This document shows positions 11,101 through 20,202 of a DNA stretch of 64,000 nucleotides, piece after piece (the stretch's first letter is position 1; every line of letters begins with the position of its first letter). Below the pieces are notes generated by a model. That model did not search any database. It worked only from the letters and a program-made list of their open reading frames with translations, and had not been told where the DNA came from. Source of the DNA: Deltaproteobacteria bacterium (GTDB lineage: Bacteria; Myxococcota; Myxococcia; Myxococcales; Anaeromyxobacteraceae). Location: the NCBI GenBank assembly GCA_016214955.1, contig JACRMN010000012.1, positions 899,044 through 963,043 of the forward strand, read 5' to 3'. The position numbers and the translations under genes were made by a program.

Positions 11101-12270
11101 CTGCGCGACGACCTCTGGTCGCCCTGCGAAGGCTGCAAGTACCTGGGTCGGTGCCCGCTGCGCCACAACGCCGACACGCTCCGCGACCCGGCGAGCGGGG
11201 CGGAGGTCCGGGCCCGCGTCCGCCGGCTCCTCGAAATCGTCCACCTCCGCCGCCGTATGCACGTGACCATGCGCGACCTCCGGTCGGCGCTTTCTTGGCT
11301 CGTCCTGCGCGACACGAGCTGTGACGACGTGGGGCGCCTGCTGGAACGGCACGACGATCGAGTGCAGGGGGATCTCGCGATCCTCTACTACCACCAGGCG
11401 TACGGGTCTGACGACGTCCTCGCGACACCAGCTGACCGGCTCGTCCGGCTCCTCCGCGAGGTCGACGTGGGCGCCGTCGAGGATCCCGAGCTCGACCGGC
11501 GTCTCCACAACCACGCCGAGCGAGCCGTACCATGGATGCGCTTCGATAGCCGGGCGACGCATGGTGACCACGTGGAGGCGTCGCTCCATCGGCGCGTCAC
11601 GCGCACCGAAGACCCCGAGTCGCTCGTGGCAGCACTCGTGCGTCACCGCGCGCTGCTGCGCCGTACCCGCCGGCGGGCCTACTTTGAGCGGCTGGACGCG
11701 GGGTGGCAGGCCATGCTGCCGTACCGCTCCCTGCCGCTGCTTGAAGACGCGGTCCGGCCCGATCGCGCCGATGCGCGCGCTGAACTGCGCAACCGCGTTC
11801 TCGATGCCATCTCGATGAGCGAGGGTCTACGCAGCGAGTCCGAGCGCCGCGATCACCTTGCACTTCGCGTGTCGCGCGTGACGGGCGCGCCGGTGCGGAG
11901 CTATCGCCTGTTCAGGAAGGATGCTTTCAAGGCGCAGGTCGCCGTCCAGGACTGCGTCTCGGAGTACCTGGAGGTGGAGCCCGACGCGATCCGGATTGCG
12001 GGCGCGAACGCAGCCTCTCTCGTCCTCTCGCTCGATCTCCTTGAGATGCTGGAACTGGTCCGGGCCGGCTACCGGCCCACCGTGTCGGAGCTGCAGGGTC
12101 TCTTCGTCAACCTGTCCATCTTCCGGAACGAGCTCCTGAGCGAGCCGTTCAGCGAGGTGCTGGTGACGCCGGACGACCGCGAGTTCTACCGCGTGACGGC
12201 GGTGGGCGAGGCGGACGGCGTGCACCTCACGCTGGAGCGTCGCCCGACGGCCGAGGAGTCCTCCCCGTGA
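8167..12270 (+). CDS. NERD-pseudokinase-kinase-NTPase protein (MAD6-like)
   Basis: A 1367-residue multidomain protein. Residues about 12-130 form a NERD domain (EYDDVVLTPHGL, VVEAKEWYG), a nuclease-related fold. Residues about 200-460 are a Ser/Thr kinase fold that looks inactive: the HRD motif is HRAVSPD at 320, so the catalytic Asp is missing. Residues about 490-740 are a second kinase that looks active: Lys524 (YALKVF), HRDVKPAN at 613-620 and Asp634 of DFN. A Walker A motif GNAGDGKT lies at 829-836 and starts a large ATPase-like C-terminal half; CEGCKYLGRC may bind a metal. The domain set and the flanking genes match MAD6. The kinase may sense infection or gate the effector; that part is inference. 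Confidence 0.88.
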   Translation: MARIVLPAGGSGPEDPFEQKVLFALEKGLPDTYVVVPNIQLVSVLKNGKEMLEYDDVVLTPHGLCVVEAKEWYGKLAGDQHEWSINGKPKKNPLRLLNRKCQVLKSDLGGFGALTCVEPLLVVPDGTQVFLGQIGANVRNLGSLTAWLSDRARFRKSDAIGTYHAGMLQALVGKAHTRHAHKPATIGGYAILETVSSSAEQSTYIGRRALVNDGTRYRIRVFRPPYSADPAERERQQAIVKRPSEAVAQAGKHPNLLPVIQFEFLEDTNEFIEVTEWSDYGTLRGFLARPETQLTVREKLEIADGILAGLEAVHARGVVHRAVSPDTVLIGFDRRPLLTDFDRAFLESATQTVWAATVRDEDPAYLAPELRDRFDYDFDASADLYSLGAILYRLFVGEPPFPKPDAAIAAAGKPPKPPSASLPEPLPALDALVERMLQVDDFKGRPTANAARAVLRTLLDEESKKSDRPTEAPSPSAPSALEPPSFGVGQVVEPWRIDAELGGGSFSKVYRAFHLTQVKSYALKVFAEPDQLAFTQQEFGEISARIPAHPNLVKPVWLDRLPDGRPYLVSELVEGETLEAYCDGRKTLPWSEVKRVGSALLSALAVVHPDVLHRDVKPANIMLALPSGEPRLIDFNIAALARDAAGRSGTPRYGAPDRGRPGWRPDMDLFSLGVVLYELVTQRHPYAEGNPEKGAPLDPREVRPDLRLSTALAEFLLTAVAPDGARRFQTATAMRAALELLAHVYDTAAPTKVQATPSPLALEPWEVGKQNYNPYVTRLLTLYSQARRTNSGTRGLDEIGRLTYVPTRLDEVLASHVAEGRYRLVVVTGNAGDGKTAFLQQTEAFFQRKDTVVERMSSGNGSRWSSEGLRFETNYDGSQDEGDRANEDVLREFLAPFAGDTFTAGGGDEVRLIAINEGRLIDFLHGEHREQFSGLRRWATAALAGKGGAPGALLVNLNLRAVTSGGPRSLVERQLLELLRDDLWSPCEGCKYLGRCPLRHNADTLRDPASGAEVRARVRRLLEIVHLRRRMHVTMRDLRSALSWLVLRDTSCDDVGRLLERHDDRVQGDLAILYYHQAYGSDDVLATPADRLVRLLREVDVGAVEDPELDRRLHNHAERAVPWMRFDSRATHGDHVEASLHRRVTRTEDPESLVAALVRHRALLRRTRRRAYFERLDAGWQAMLPYRSLPLLEDAVRPDRADARAELRNRVLDAISMSEGLRSESERRDHLALRVSRVTGAPVRSYRLFRKDAFKAQVAVQDCVSEYLEVEPDAIRIAGANAASLVLSLDLLEMLELVRAGYRPTVSELQGLFVNLSIFRNELLSEPFSEVLVTPDDREFYRVTAVGEADGVHLTLERRPTAEESSP

Positions 12271-13907
12271 AGCTGCACAAGAGCTACCAGGAATTCCGCA
12301 ACACGCGGGTGTTCTATCCCGACCCCAAGAACGTCGATCTCGACCGCGTGCTGGTGAACCTATTCTTGCTCTTCCGCTGCCAGGGGACGCGGCCCGTGGC
12401 GCCAGGACCGGCCCGCCCCGATCTCGAGCGGGCCGAGTTCCATCGCAAGAAGCTTGCAGGCCGACCTCACGTCAAAGGATTCGACGAGCACGCCGAGGTG
12501 GCCCGTAGCTGGCTCGAAACCGACATTCTCGACCTCGTTAACCGTGGCCGGTCCAACGAGGCGGTTGCCTCTCTCCGGCCACTTCACCTCGAGGCGCACA
12601 AGGTTCGCGTCGCTAAGTACTGCCGAGACTACAACCACGCGGACGCGCTTTACGCCATGCTCGCGCACGCCGAACGGCAGGCGCTGCACGATCTCGAAGC
12701 GTACCTCGACCGAGGTCGGAGCCCGGCAACCCGCCAATACGACGGGAGCACGAAACTCGACCTTGAGACCCTCACCGTTCTCAAGCTCGTCGAGGACATC
12801 TCTGATCGCCACCCATCGACGGAGCTCGTTGCGCCGCACCCGCCAGTGTGCATAGGCCAGTCGCGCGTGCTCTGTGACGATGTGCAGCGGCTTCTCGCCT
12901 ACGCCGACGTGGTGCCGCGGCCGGTGATGATCGAGTACCTGAAGGCGCTATTCGGGCTGCATCTCGGACTGTTCACCCTTCGCGTCGCCCGCCAGCTTCC
13001 GTCCTGGATCCGCGAAGGGGCTCCTTCGCCCGAGTGCGTGGACTGCCCGGTTTCGGGTGGGGCGGAGACTCCGTTCTCCGGTTGCCCGCACGTCGTGCGG
13101 TTCACCGTTGACATGGGCGGAGACTGGCGGAGCCGAATGGCGCGCATGGCGCAGGCCGACGCCGTGCGGGAGTTCGGGCGCACGGCCGAGCTCGTGCGCG
13201 CCATCTTCACGGTGAACCAACTCCTTCGTTACGCCCGGGAGAACGGGGCTACCCACGTGACCGGGCCAGCGGAGGCGGTGACCCTGCTGCGCGACCGGCC
13301 GCCCGACCTCGACGCGGTATTCAAGGTGACGCTCGCGAACGTCGTGCGCGACAGCACGGAGGGTGCCGACGGCGGCGATGCACAGCTTCCGCCGGAGATC
13401 GAGGCAATCCGCTCGGCCGGGCTCCCGCCCTTCGAGACCTTCGTCGAACTTGTGACGCACATTCGCCAGGCGCACCATCTGCGCTACCTGACGCAAATGT
13501 TGGACAAGCTCTTTCAGAAGAACGCACCATTCGGCGCGCTAGTGCAGGGGAGGTCGCGAGCGAACCCGCGCCGCTGGCAACTCGGGGGAAGGCTCCTTGA
13601 GCTGTTCGTGCAGCTCGCGGTGCTGCGTTTCGACGAGGTGGATGGGCGGAAGCGCTACTACACGGACACGTTGCTCGTCGACGATCTTGTCGCCTGGATC
13701 GAGGCAAGGTACGGCTTCGTGGTCGCGCCACGGCGCGAGGCCCTGCGCACGGCTTCAGCCGAGGAGCATCGCGCATTCCAGGGGAACGTTCGTGCATTCA
13801 GGGACCGCCTCCGGGAGATAGGCTTCTACGTCGACTTGAGCGATGCGTATATCGCGCAGACGGTGCGCCCACGGTACACGCTCGCCCGGGCGGAGGTCGC
13901 ACCGTGA
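12267..13907 (+). CDS. MADS-like protein of unknown function (MAD7-like)
   Basis: A 546-residue protein with a GTG start overlapping the previous stop by four bases. No enzymatic motif is evident. A Cys cluster ECVDCPVSGG...GCPHVV near residues 255-275 (C-x2-C, then C-x-H) could bind zinc. The rest looks helical with many charged residues. The C-terminal third (residues about 410-540) may contain a winged-helix-like segment (GGRLLELFVQLAVLRF). Its fixed place between the kinase and the giant ATPase is the main ground for calling it MAD7-like. It may act as an adaptor for the two large neighbours. Its stop overlaps the start of the next gene by four bases. Confidence 0.8.
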   Translation: MKLHKSYQEFRNTRVFYPDPKNVDLDRVLVNLFLLFRCQGTRPVAPGPARPDLERAEFHRKKLAGRPHVKGFDEHAEVARSWLETDILDLVNRGRSNEAVASLRPLHLEAHKVRVAKYCRDYNHADALYAMLAHAERQALHDLEAYLDRGRSPATRQYDGSTKLDLETLTVLKLVEDISDRHPSTELVAPHPPVCIGQSRVLCDDVQRLLAYADVVPRPVMIEYLKALFGLHLGLFTLRVARQLPSWIREGAPSPECVDCPVSGGAETPFSGCPHVVRFTVDMGGDWRSRMARMAQADAVREFGRTAELVRAIFTVNQLLRYARENGATHVTGPAEAVTLLRDRPPDLDAVFKVTLANVVRDSTEGADGGDAQLPPEIEAIRSAGLPPFETFVELVTHIRQAHHLRYLTQMLDKLFQKNAPFGALVQGRSRANPRRWQLGGRLLELFVQLAVLRFDEVDGRKRYYTDTLLVDDLVAWIEARYGFVVAPRREALRTASAEEHRAFQGNVRAFRDRLREIGFYVDLSDAYIAQTVRPRYTLARAEVAP

Positions 13908-16900
13908 AGACTATCGCCCCGCTCCGAGAGGAGGCTGTTCACGCCGCATTGGCCCACTCGGCGCTGCCCCGCCTTCGGAATATCCTGGCCCGCGCCGGCG
14001 CTCACGCCTGTCTTCGCGTCACCGCGCTTCCAGAACCGGTGATGGAGCTTCTCGCCGAGGAGCTAGCAGGCGATCCCCGTTATGTGGTTCGCGTGCTCGC
14101 GTCGTCGGTGAAGCCAGGGGATCCGCCCTGGCGGGCGACGCCAAGCAAAGTTGTCGAGCTCCGTAACGGTTCCGCGGCCCCCCTGCTCGTGCTGAAACCG
14201 CAAGGCCTGCGCTTCGCCGCGGAGGACTCGATCGACGTCGCGACGTTCGCTGAAGTGTCCCTCGAGGAAGAGGCCGCGACGCTCCGGGAAAGGCTCCTCG
14301 AGGCGCTGCCGGACGAGCTTCGTTCCCGGATCGTGACCGGTCTGGGGCGACTGCGCGAGCAGAGTAGGGCGCGCGACCTCGACGAGGAGCTGCGATACCT
14401 CCTCCTGGTTCGGGAGAACGGCAACACGCCCGAGGCCGCCGGCGGTGGGCTGTTTGCCCTCGGCCTCGTCCCCGACTTCGAGGCCTTCTCGAGGACGGGT
14501 ATCGAGTCACGGCTGTTGCAGAACGCCGCCTGCGCGGCAGTGCTCGAAGACGCGACTCGACCGCTCCAGAAGAGGCTCGCAGACTTGCGGCTCGCGCCCG
14601 GCGATCTCCCCCGTGAGCTGTTCCTCTTCCTGCGCGACCGCCGGGAGCTCCCGGTTCGTGCGTGGGGTGAGCACGTGGCCAGTGAGGCACGGTGGCGCCC
14701 GCTCGCCTTCGAGCAGTGGAAGTTCAGCGGCGACCAAACCGGGCAGGAGCTCCACCTCCTCATTGAGCCGCTTGGTCTTCCGTTGCAGGCGCGTGATGAG
14801 GTGGGCGGCACGGCTCAAGTAAAGGTGCTCCGCGCGAACGCGCCGCTCCCGGTCGCCTTCCGATCCGACCCTCGACCATCAGAACACGCCGCTTGGGCCA
14901 CGTACCGGTTCCAGGTGGTCTCGCTGGCAGGTGGGGAGCCGACAGTGGTGTGGGAGAGCAGCGCCTTCAAGAAGCCCACCGGTGGCGGGCGGGTAATGCG
15001 CCGGAGACTCAGGCCTACCGGTCTCGAGGTTGGCACGTACTTCGTGCGGGTCGATGCCTACACCACCGACGGCGTGCTGCTCACCACGGCTCTGGAGCGG
15101 ACCGAAGGGAGCGCGGCGAGCGCCAGAGAAAACGAGTCGGAGGTGTTCCTCTACGTCGAAGACGAGCAACCCGTCGTCGAGGACACAGCGCGGGCGAGAC
15201 CAGTACGCTCGTTGCTCGAAGGATGGGCGGAGATCGCGAGGCGGCACCTCAAGGAGAAGCGCAGGGCCGAGTTGCCGGATCGCTCGCGCGTCACGGGCGG
15301 TTGGACCGAGCCAGCGGGTATGACCGCTCGCGGCCAGGTGCACTTCGAGCTCGCGGGCGAGGGCACCGAGGGCTTCACCGTCGTGATGCCGGCGATCCTG
15401 AGGCGGCTCGAGCTCGAGATCCTGGCCCAACCCGACAGGCTCGGGATCTGCCGGCTAAACGTTCGGCGCGCACCCCGGCCTTGGGACGTGGCGCCCGAGG
15501 CTACTATGGACGGCGTCGCCGCTCTCGACGCCTGGGCGGAAGGACGCGAGTTCCTGTCGCAGCGCCGAGGTCTCTTCAGGCGGCTCCGGGACCAGCACAC
15601 GGAACGCTCGAGCGGCGCTGATGCCGAAGGCCGGCGATCTCCAGACGAGATCCGCGGTAAGCGAGCGACGGTCGTTGAAACGGCTGACTTGCTCTCGCTT
15701 GCGGCGGACATCGAAGCCTACGCGTCTGCGTACGCGCGCCTGGTGGAGGTCACCCTCGGCGCGAGCTCCGAGCCGGGATGGGGGGCCGCGGTTGCGGCGC
15801 TCGCGCGGCTCGACACGGTGGAGCTGCGGTGGTCGTCCACGGAGCTCGATCCCGGTCGCGCGCTCTTGGCCGCGCCGACACATCCGCTTCGGTTGCTCTG
15901 GCACCTGCACCACGCCACCGCGGTAACCACCGCCGTCGAGGCGTGGTCCGCCGGTTCGGCGCGCGTTCCGGACTGGCCGTCACACCTTCAGACGCTTCTG
16001 CGCGGCATCCTTCCGCTGAATCTGCCCTCCGTCCTCTTCGGCACGGGTGAGCGCGCCTACGTCGAGCACGGCCCGCTGACGAATTGCTGGGCACTCTACC
16101 TTCCCGATGGGCACGAGGCCGGAACCGTCGATCCGGCGGTCTGCCGCGATCGCGTGTGCCAGATCCTCGCGGTGCAGGACCGCGACATCGCTCCGACGCT
16201 CGTGGGTGCGGACGAGGTGGGCCGCCGCCTCGTCGAGTACCTCGGCGCGCACCCCTACGTCGAGCAGCTCACGGTTAACGTGTTCAACCCTGGGGATGCT
16301 GGGCTCGTCGCCGATACGCTGCGAGACGTCGAGCGACGGAGGCGCGAGATCAGCCCAGGGGAACCACCGCCGCTCCGGTACGCGGTGCGTCTGTTCTCGG
16401 ACGGGGAAAGGCCCGAGGCGATCGGCTCCGAGATCGACTCACTCATCGATCCCGAGCGACAGGTGGGAGAGGATGACGAGTTCACACTCGCTAACGGTCA
16501 GTACGTCCGGCCCAAGCTCGTCTTCGCAAAGAACAGGATCGCAGATTTTGTGCGCGATCCCGCTGCTTACCGCGCTCACGTCTCAATCGTTCTCGAGGGT
16601 TTCTCCGCTCGAGGTCGCGTCGCGGACCTGGGCGCTTTTCGGCGCGGATCCTTCTTCGGCGGACTGATTCAGGAACCGGAAAGCCTGTATCAGGCCGAGA
16701 GCCCAGTCTTCGGATGGGTGAAAGGTCTGCGCCCGGGCCACGGAGCCTCTGCCGCGCCGCGTGAGGCGCTCATGGCGCGTGCCTTGAGCGCTGTCCAACG
16801 CCTGCAGGCATCGGCGGCGCTCGGAGGTCCCGCTCGGTCCGGCACCGGTCCGGTAGTGGCGCTTGAGCTCGGGGTGGATGCCCAGCTGCTTCTCAGGCTC

Positions 16901-19528
16901 GTACACGAGGCGAGCGATTGGGTGTTGACCATCGACCGCAATCTCGGCTTGGACTTCTTCGACAGCCCGTCCTCGGCGGAGGACATGGGCTACCTGCTCG
17001 ACTTCGCTCCGGAGTATCTCCAGGAGGATCGACAGCGCATCCTACTCACGACGCGTTCCAGCCAGGAGCTGTACGCCACGATCGCGCCTATGCTCGGACG
17101 CATGGGGCTCGACATCCGCGAGGGGGAGGAGCGCGCCGTGTTGGAAGCGGTTCGCACGCTCTCCGGACGGCTCGCCCTGCGCTTCGCGGCATCGAACAAC
17201 GAGGCAACCGAAGTATCGGGGCTGCTTCTCGCGCGCTGGAAGCTCGAGCAGGCCAACCTCCTGTCGCGGGTGGTTGTGATCCCGCTTGATGCACACCAGG
17301 GATGGTTCGCAACGCCCGAGCCTCCAGAGAACGACGGTGAGGCTGCTGTCTCGGCGCGCCGAGCCGATCTGCTCCTCGTCGCCTTCGATCCGAGTCGGCG
17401 GCGACTCCTGTTCCGAATCGTGGAGGTGAAGGCTCGGGCCGACATCGCCTCCTCCGGGCTGGCTCAGCTCTATGCCGAAATGAAGGAGCAGACCGATCGT
17501 ACGGCGCAACGTCTTCGCGGACTCTTTGATCCAGAGAGCTTCGCGGGCGCCGACGGTGCGCCTCGCTTCGACCTGCCGCTCCGAGCGAAGGAACTCGCGA
17601 CCGTGCTCGCCTTCTACGTGCGCCGCGCGAGGCGCTACGGACTCATGTCGGAGGCGGACGCGGAGGGCGCACTTCAGTTCTTGGCCACACTCGAAGAGGG
17701 CTATCGGATCGACCTGGCGGCGCTCGGGGTAGTGTACCAACGCAGCGCGCAGGGAAGCCGAGTGGACGAGCTCGAGCCGGGCTTCCCGGTGTATCGCTTC
17801 GGTCACGACGACGCGAAGGCGCTCCTCGCAGCCGCTCTGCGTCGCCCACTCGAGCGCGACGCCTCGGGCACCGACCGTGGCGACGGCGGACCCGGAACTG
17901 GTGGCGGCGGCCTAGCGGGTGGCACGCCTGGCGGGCCGGCGGGCGCCGCTCCGGGCGGCTCAGCGGGTGCGCCTGCCGCCATGCCGAGCCCCGCGGCCGC
18001 GAGCGCACGTGAGCTGCTGCGCATCGTGGATATGGCAGTGCCGCCGGGACCGGGCGGCGTGGCCGACGTGAGTTCACCCGCGACCCTAGACACTCCGGCC
18101 GTGGTCCGTCCGAACGCTCCAGAGGCGCCATCGCCCGAGTCCGCTACACCCACACCGGCTCATCTCCCTGCGCACTCCACTGCGTTGGGAGCGGAGTCTT
18201 CGTTGCCGAGGAGCGAGCGTGACGTTGTCGCGGGCCTCGATGCGGCTCACGAGGCAGGGAGAGGTGCCAGCGGTCGCGCTGCAGGGCCGATGCGCTCGGA
18301 GGTCACGGCTCCGGCGTCCTCCGAGATCGTGTTCGTCGGCGCCTCCGAGCCGACGGCCCAGTACGGCATCCTCGGCAGGCTGCGAGATCGCCCATTCGCA
18401 CTCGACCTCAACGGCTGCAACACCATCAGCCTGTTCGGAGTTCAAGGGTTCGGGAAGTCGTACACGCTCGGTGCGATCGCAGAGATGGCCTCGATGCCGG
18501 CGCCGGGCATCAACCACCTGCCCGCGCCCCTCGCCACGGTCATCTTCCACTACCACAAGTCCGACGCCTACCCGCCCGAGTACGCCAGCGCGAGATTCCC
18601 GAACAGCAAAGAGCGGGAGGTCGGCCGTCTTGCGGAGGACTACGGTGCCAAGCCGCAGGGACTCACGGACGTCGTGCTCCTCTCGCCTGAGGCGAAGCTC
18701 GAGGCGCGCCGCCGAGAGTTCCCAGGCGTCGACGTGCGTCCCATCAAGTTCGCATCGAGCGAGCTTGGGGCGGAGAGCTGGAAGTTCCTCCTGGGCGCGT
18801 CGGATAACCAGTCGCTCTACATGCGGCAGCTCGTTGCGCTCATGCGCGAGCTCCGCGGCCGGCTGACGGTACCCGCATTGCGCGAAGCGCTCAACGCGGC
18901 GGACATGCAGCCTGCCGGGAGGCAGCTCGCGCAGGAACGGCTTAGGATTGCGGAGCCGTACATCGATGACACCGCCACTCTCGCGACCCTGCTGCGACCC
19001 GGCCGGACGGTCATCGTCGACCTCCGGGACGAGTGGGTCGAGAAGGAGGACGCGCTCGGGCTGTTCGTGGTCATGCTCCGGATCTTCGCGGCTGCGAAGG
19101 TCGGCGGTCAGGACTTCAACAAGCTCGTGGTGTTCGACGAGGCGCACAAGTACATCACCGAGTCCGACCTCATCGGGCAGGTGGTGGAGACGATTCGCGA
19201 GATGCGCCACCAGGCCACGTCCGTCGTGATCGCGAGCCAAGACCCGCTGTCCGTGCCGAGAGCCGTCGTGGAGCTCACGTCGGTGCTCCTCCTTCACCGC
19301 ATGACCTCCCCTCAGTGGCTCAAGCATCTCAAGTCGGCGATCCACGCGCTGGATCCGGTATCGAACGACTTGGTAGCGTCCCTGCCGCCGGGGGAGGCCC
19401 TGCTCTGGGCGCAGCGGGCGTCCGACCGACTGCTCACCCAGCGACCACAGCGCGTGCAGATCCGGCCGCGCGTGACTCAGCACGGCGGCGGCACACGAAC
19501 GGCGGTCGAGGGCGCGTCGGTACGCTGA
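13904..19528 (+). CDS. Giant HerA/FtsK-like ATPase with nuclease-like motif (MAD8-like)
   Basis: An 1874-residue protein, the last gene of the operon. The C-terminal 380 residues are a DUF87/HerA-type DNA translocase: Walker A GVQGFGKS at 1512-1519, Walker B VVFDEAHKY with Asp1745-Glu1746, and a downstream IASQDP segment. Before it is a Gly/Pro/Ala-rich linker (about 1325-1470). A PD-(D/E)XK-like pattern lies at Asp1155 ... Glu1174-Val-Lys1176 (RIVEVKARAD), so the protein may join a nuclease to a DNA pump. The N-terminal 1100 residues are not recognised. The GTG start overlaps the previous stop by four bases. It is the likely DNA-processing core of this MADS-like system. The nuclease call is inference from the motif alone. 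Confidence 0.85.
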   Translation: MKTIAPLREEAVHAALAHSALPRLRNILARAGAHACLRVTALPEPVMELLAEELAGDPRYVVRVLASSVKPGDPPWRATPSKVVELRNGSAAPLLVLKPQGLRFAAEDSIDVATFAEVSLEEEAATLRERLLEALPDELRSRIVTGLGRLREQSRARDLDEELRYLLLVRENGNTPEAAGGGLFALGLVPDFEAFSRTGIESRLLQNAACAAVLEDATRPLQKRLADLRLAPGDLPRELFLFLRDRRELPVRAWGEHVASEARWRPLAFEQWKFSGDQTGQELHLLIEPLGLPLQARDEVGGTAQVKVLRANAPLPVAFRSDPRPSEHAAWATYRFQVVSLAGGEPTVVWESSAFKKPTGGGRVMRRRLRPTGLEVGTYFVRVDAYTTDGVLLTTALERTEGSAASARENESEVFLYVEDEQPVVEDTARARPVRSLLEGWAEIARRHLKEKRRAELPDRSRVTGGWTEPAGMTARGQVHFELAGEGTEGFTVVMPAILRRLELEILAQPDRLGICRLNVRRAPRPWDVAPEATMDGVAALDAWAEGREFLSQRRGLFRRLRDQHTERSSGADAEGRRSPDEIRGKRATVVETADLLSLAADIEAYASAYARLVEVTLGASSEPGWGAAVAALARLDTVELRWSSTELDPGRALLAAPTHPLRLLWHLHHATAVTTAVEAWSAGSARVPDWPSHLQTLLRGILPLNLPSVLFGTGERAYVEHGPLTNCWALYLPDGHEAGTVDPAVCRDRVCQILAVQDRDIAPTLVGADEVGRRLVEYLGAHPYVEQLTVNVFNPGDAGLVADTLRDVERRRREISPGEPPPLRYAVRLFSDGERPEAIGSEIDSLIDPERQVGEDDEFTLANGQYVRPKLVFAKNRIADFVRDPAAYRAHVSIVLEGFSARGRVADLGAFRRGSFFGGLIQEPESLYQAESPVFGWVKGLRPGHGASAAPREALMARALSAVQRLQASAALGGPARSGTGPVVALELGVDAQLLLRLVHEASDWVLTIDRNLGLDFFDSPSSAEDMGYLLDFAPEYLQEDRQRILLTTRSSQELYATIAPMLGRMGLDIREGEERAVLEAVRTLSGRLALRFAASNNEATEVSGLLLARWKLEQANLLSRVVVIPLDAHQGWFATPEPPENDGEAAVSARRADLLLVAFDPSRRRLLFRIVEVKARADIASSGLAQLYAEMKEQTDRTAQRLRGLFDPESFAGADGAPRFDLPLRAKELATVLAFYVRRARRYGLMSEADAEGALQFLATLEEGYRIDLAALGVVYQRSAQGSRVDELEPGFPVYRFGHDDAKALLAAALRRPLERDASGTDRGDGGPGTGGGGLAGGTPGGPAGAAPGGSAGAPAAMPSPAAASARELLRIVDMAVPPGPGGVADVSSPATLDTPAVVRPNAPEAPSPESATPTPAHLPAHSTALGAESSLPRSERDVVAGLDAAHEAGRGASGRAAGPMRSEVTAPASSEIVFVGASEPTAQYGILGRLRDRPFALDLNGCNTISLFGVQGFGKSYTLGAIAEMASMPAPGINHLPAPLATVIFHYHKSDAYPPEYASARFPNSKEREVGRLAEDYGAKPQGLTDVVLLSPEAKLEARRREFPGVDVRPIKFASSELGAESWKFLLGASDNQSLYMRQLVALMRELRGRLTVPALREALNAADMQPAGRQLAQERLRIAEPYIDDTATLATLLRPGRTVIVDLRDEWVEKEDALGLFVVMLRIFAAAKVGGQDFNKLVVFDEAHKYITESDLIGQVVETIREMRHQATSVVIASQDPLSVPRAVVELTSVLLLHRMTSPQWLKHLKSAIHALDPVSNDLVASLPPGEALLWAQRASDRLLTQRPQRVQIRPRVTQHGGGTRTAVEGASVR

Positions 19529-19794
19529 CGCGGGGTGCCGTACGCGCGCGGGGCGAAAGGCGCACTGGGAGGGAAAGCGGAAGTCACCACCGGGGAACCA
19601 CAAGCTATTGGTTAATGGCGGCAGGGGAACCTCCTGGGATGACAGCGCCTGTCGCCGGGCGCGGACAGCCATAAACACTATCAGTAGATCCCGGCGACCA
19701 GGGGCGCCAACCGGGGGAGGCTGCGGACGCTTGCGCGGGTCCTAGCCACCAGCCTGCTTGCCCGCATGCGGCGGGGACGGTAGGGTAACAGCCC

Positions 19795-20202
19795 GTGAGC
19801 GATCCTGCCGAACTGGCCGACAAGGTTCGCTACACAGGCAGTGGAGAACACAAGAGGTACCCGAGTCCGCTTGCGGATCCTGCGCTGCGCTCGGACGCTA
19901 CGGACTGCGACGCAGTGGACCCGACGCTGAGCCAAGACCCTGGTCGCTTGCAGCGGTTGCTTCAGGAGGTCATCCGTCGCGGACAAGTAGATCCTCGAAA
20001 GGAGGGCGCGTTTCCGAGGCGTGCCTGGGGCAGGTTACGAGTCGCGGACGGAAGCGTTCAGTTGTTCGAGGCTCGTCTGACGAACTCCGCACAGGGCCTC
20101 TACAAGGGGTACTTCATCGAAGCGGGTGACCTCATCGGAAAGAGGGCTTGGCTGCGTCGCCAGTTCGCTGAAGGCGGTCCATGGACCGAAGTGTTGCCAT
20201 GA
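19795..20202 (+). CDS. Small conserved-looking protein paired with ImmA/IrrE-like gene
   Basis: A 135-residue soluble protein with a GTG start. It is not assigned to a known family. The sequence is rich in charged residues with a central helix (LQRLLQEVIRRGQVD) and a C-terminal beta-type part (RLTNSAQGLYKGYF). The next gene starts inside its stop codon (ATGA), so the two form a unit. It follows the MADS-like operon after 266 bases without an obvious terminator, and both genes use more A/T-ending codons than the rest of the window, which suggests separate acquisition. It could be one half of a toxin-antitoxin or small defence module; that is a guess from the layout. Confidence 0.7.
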   Translation: MSDPAELADKVRYTGSGEHKRYPSPLADPALRSDATDCDAVDPTLSQDPGRLQRLLQEVIRRGQVDPRKEGAFPRRAWGRLRVADGSVQLFEARLTNSAQGLYKGYFIEAGDLIGKRAWLRRQFAEGGPWTEVLP

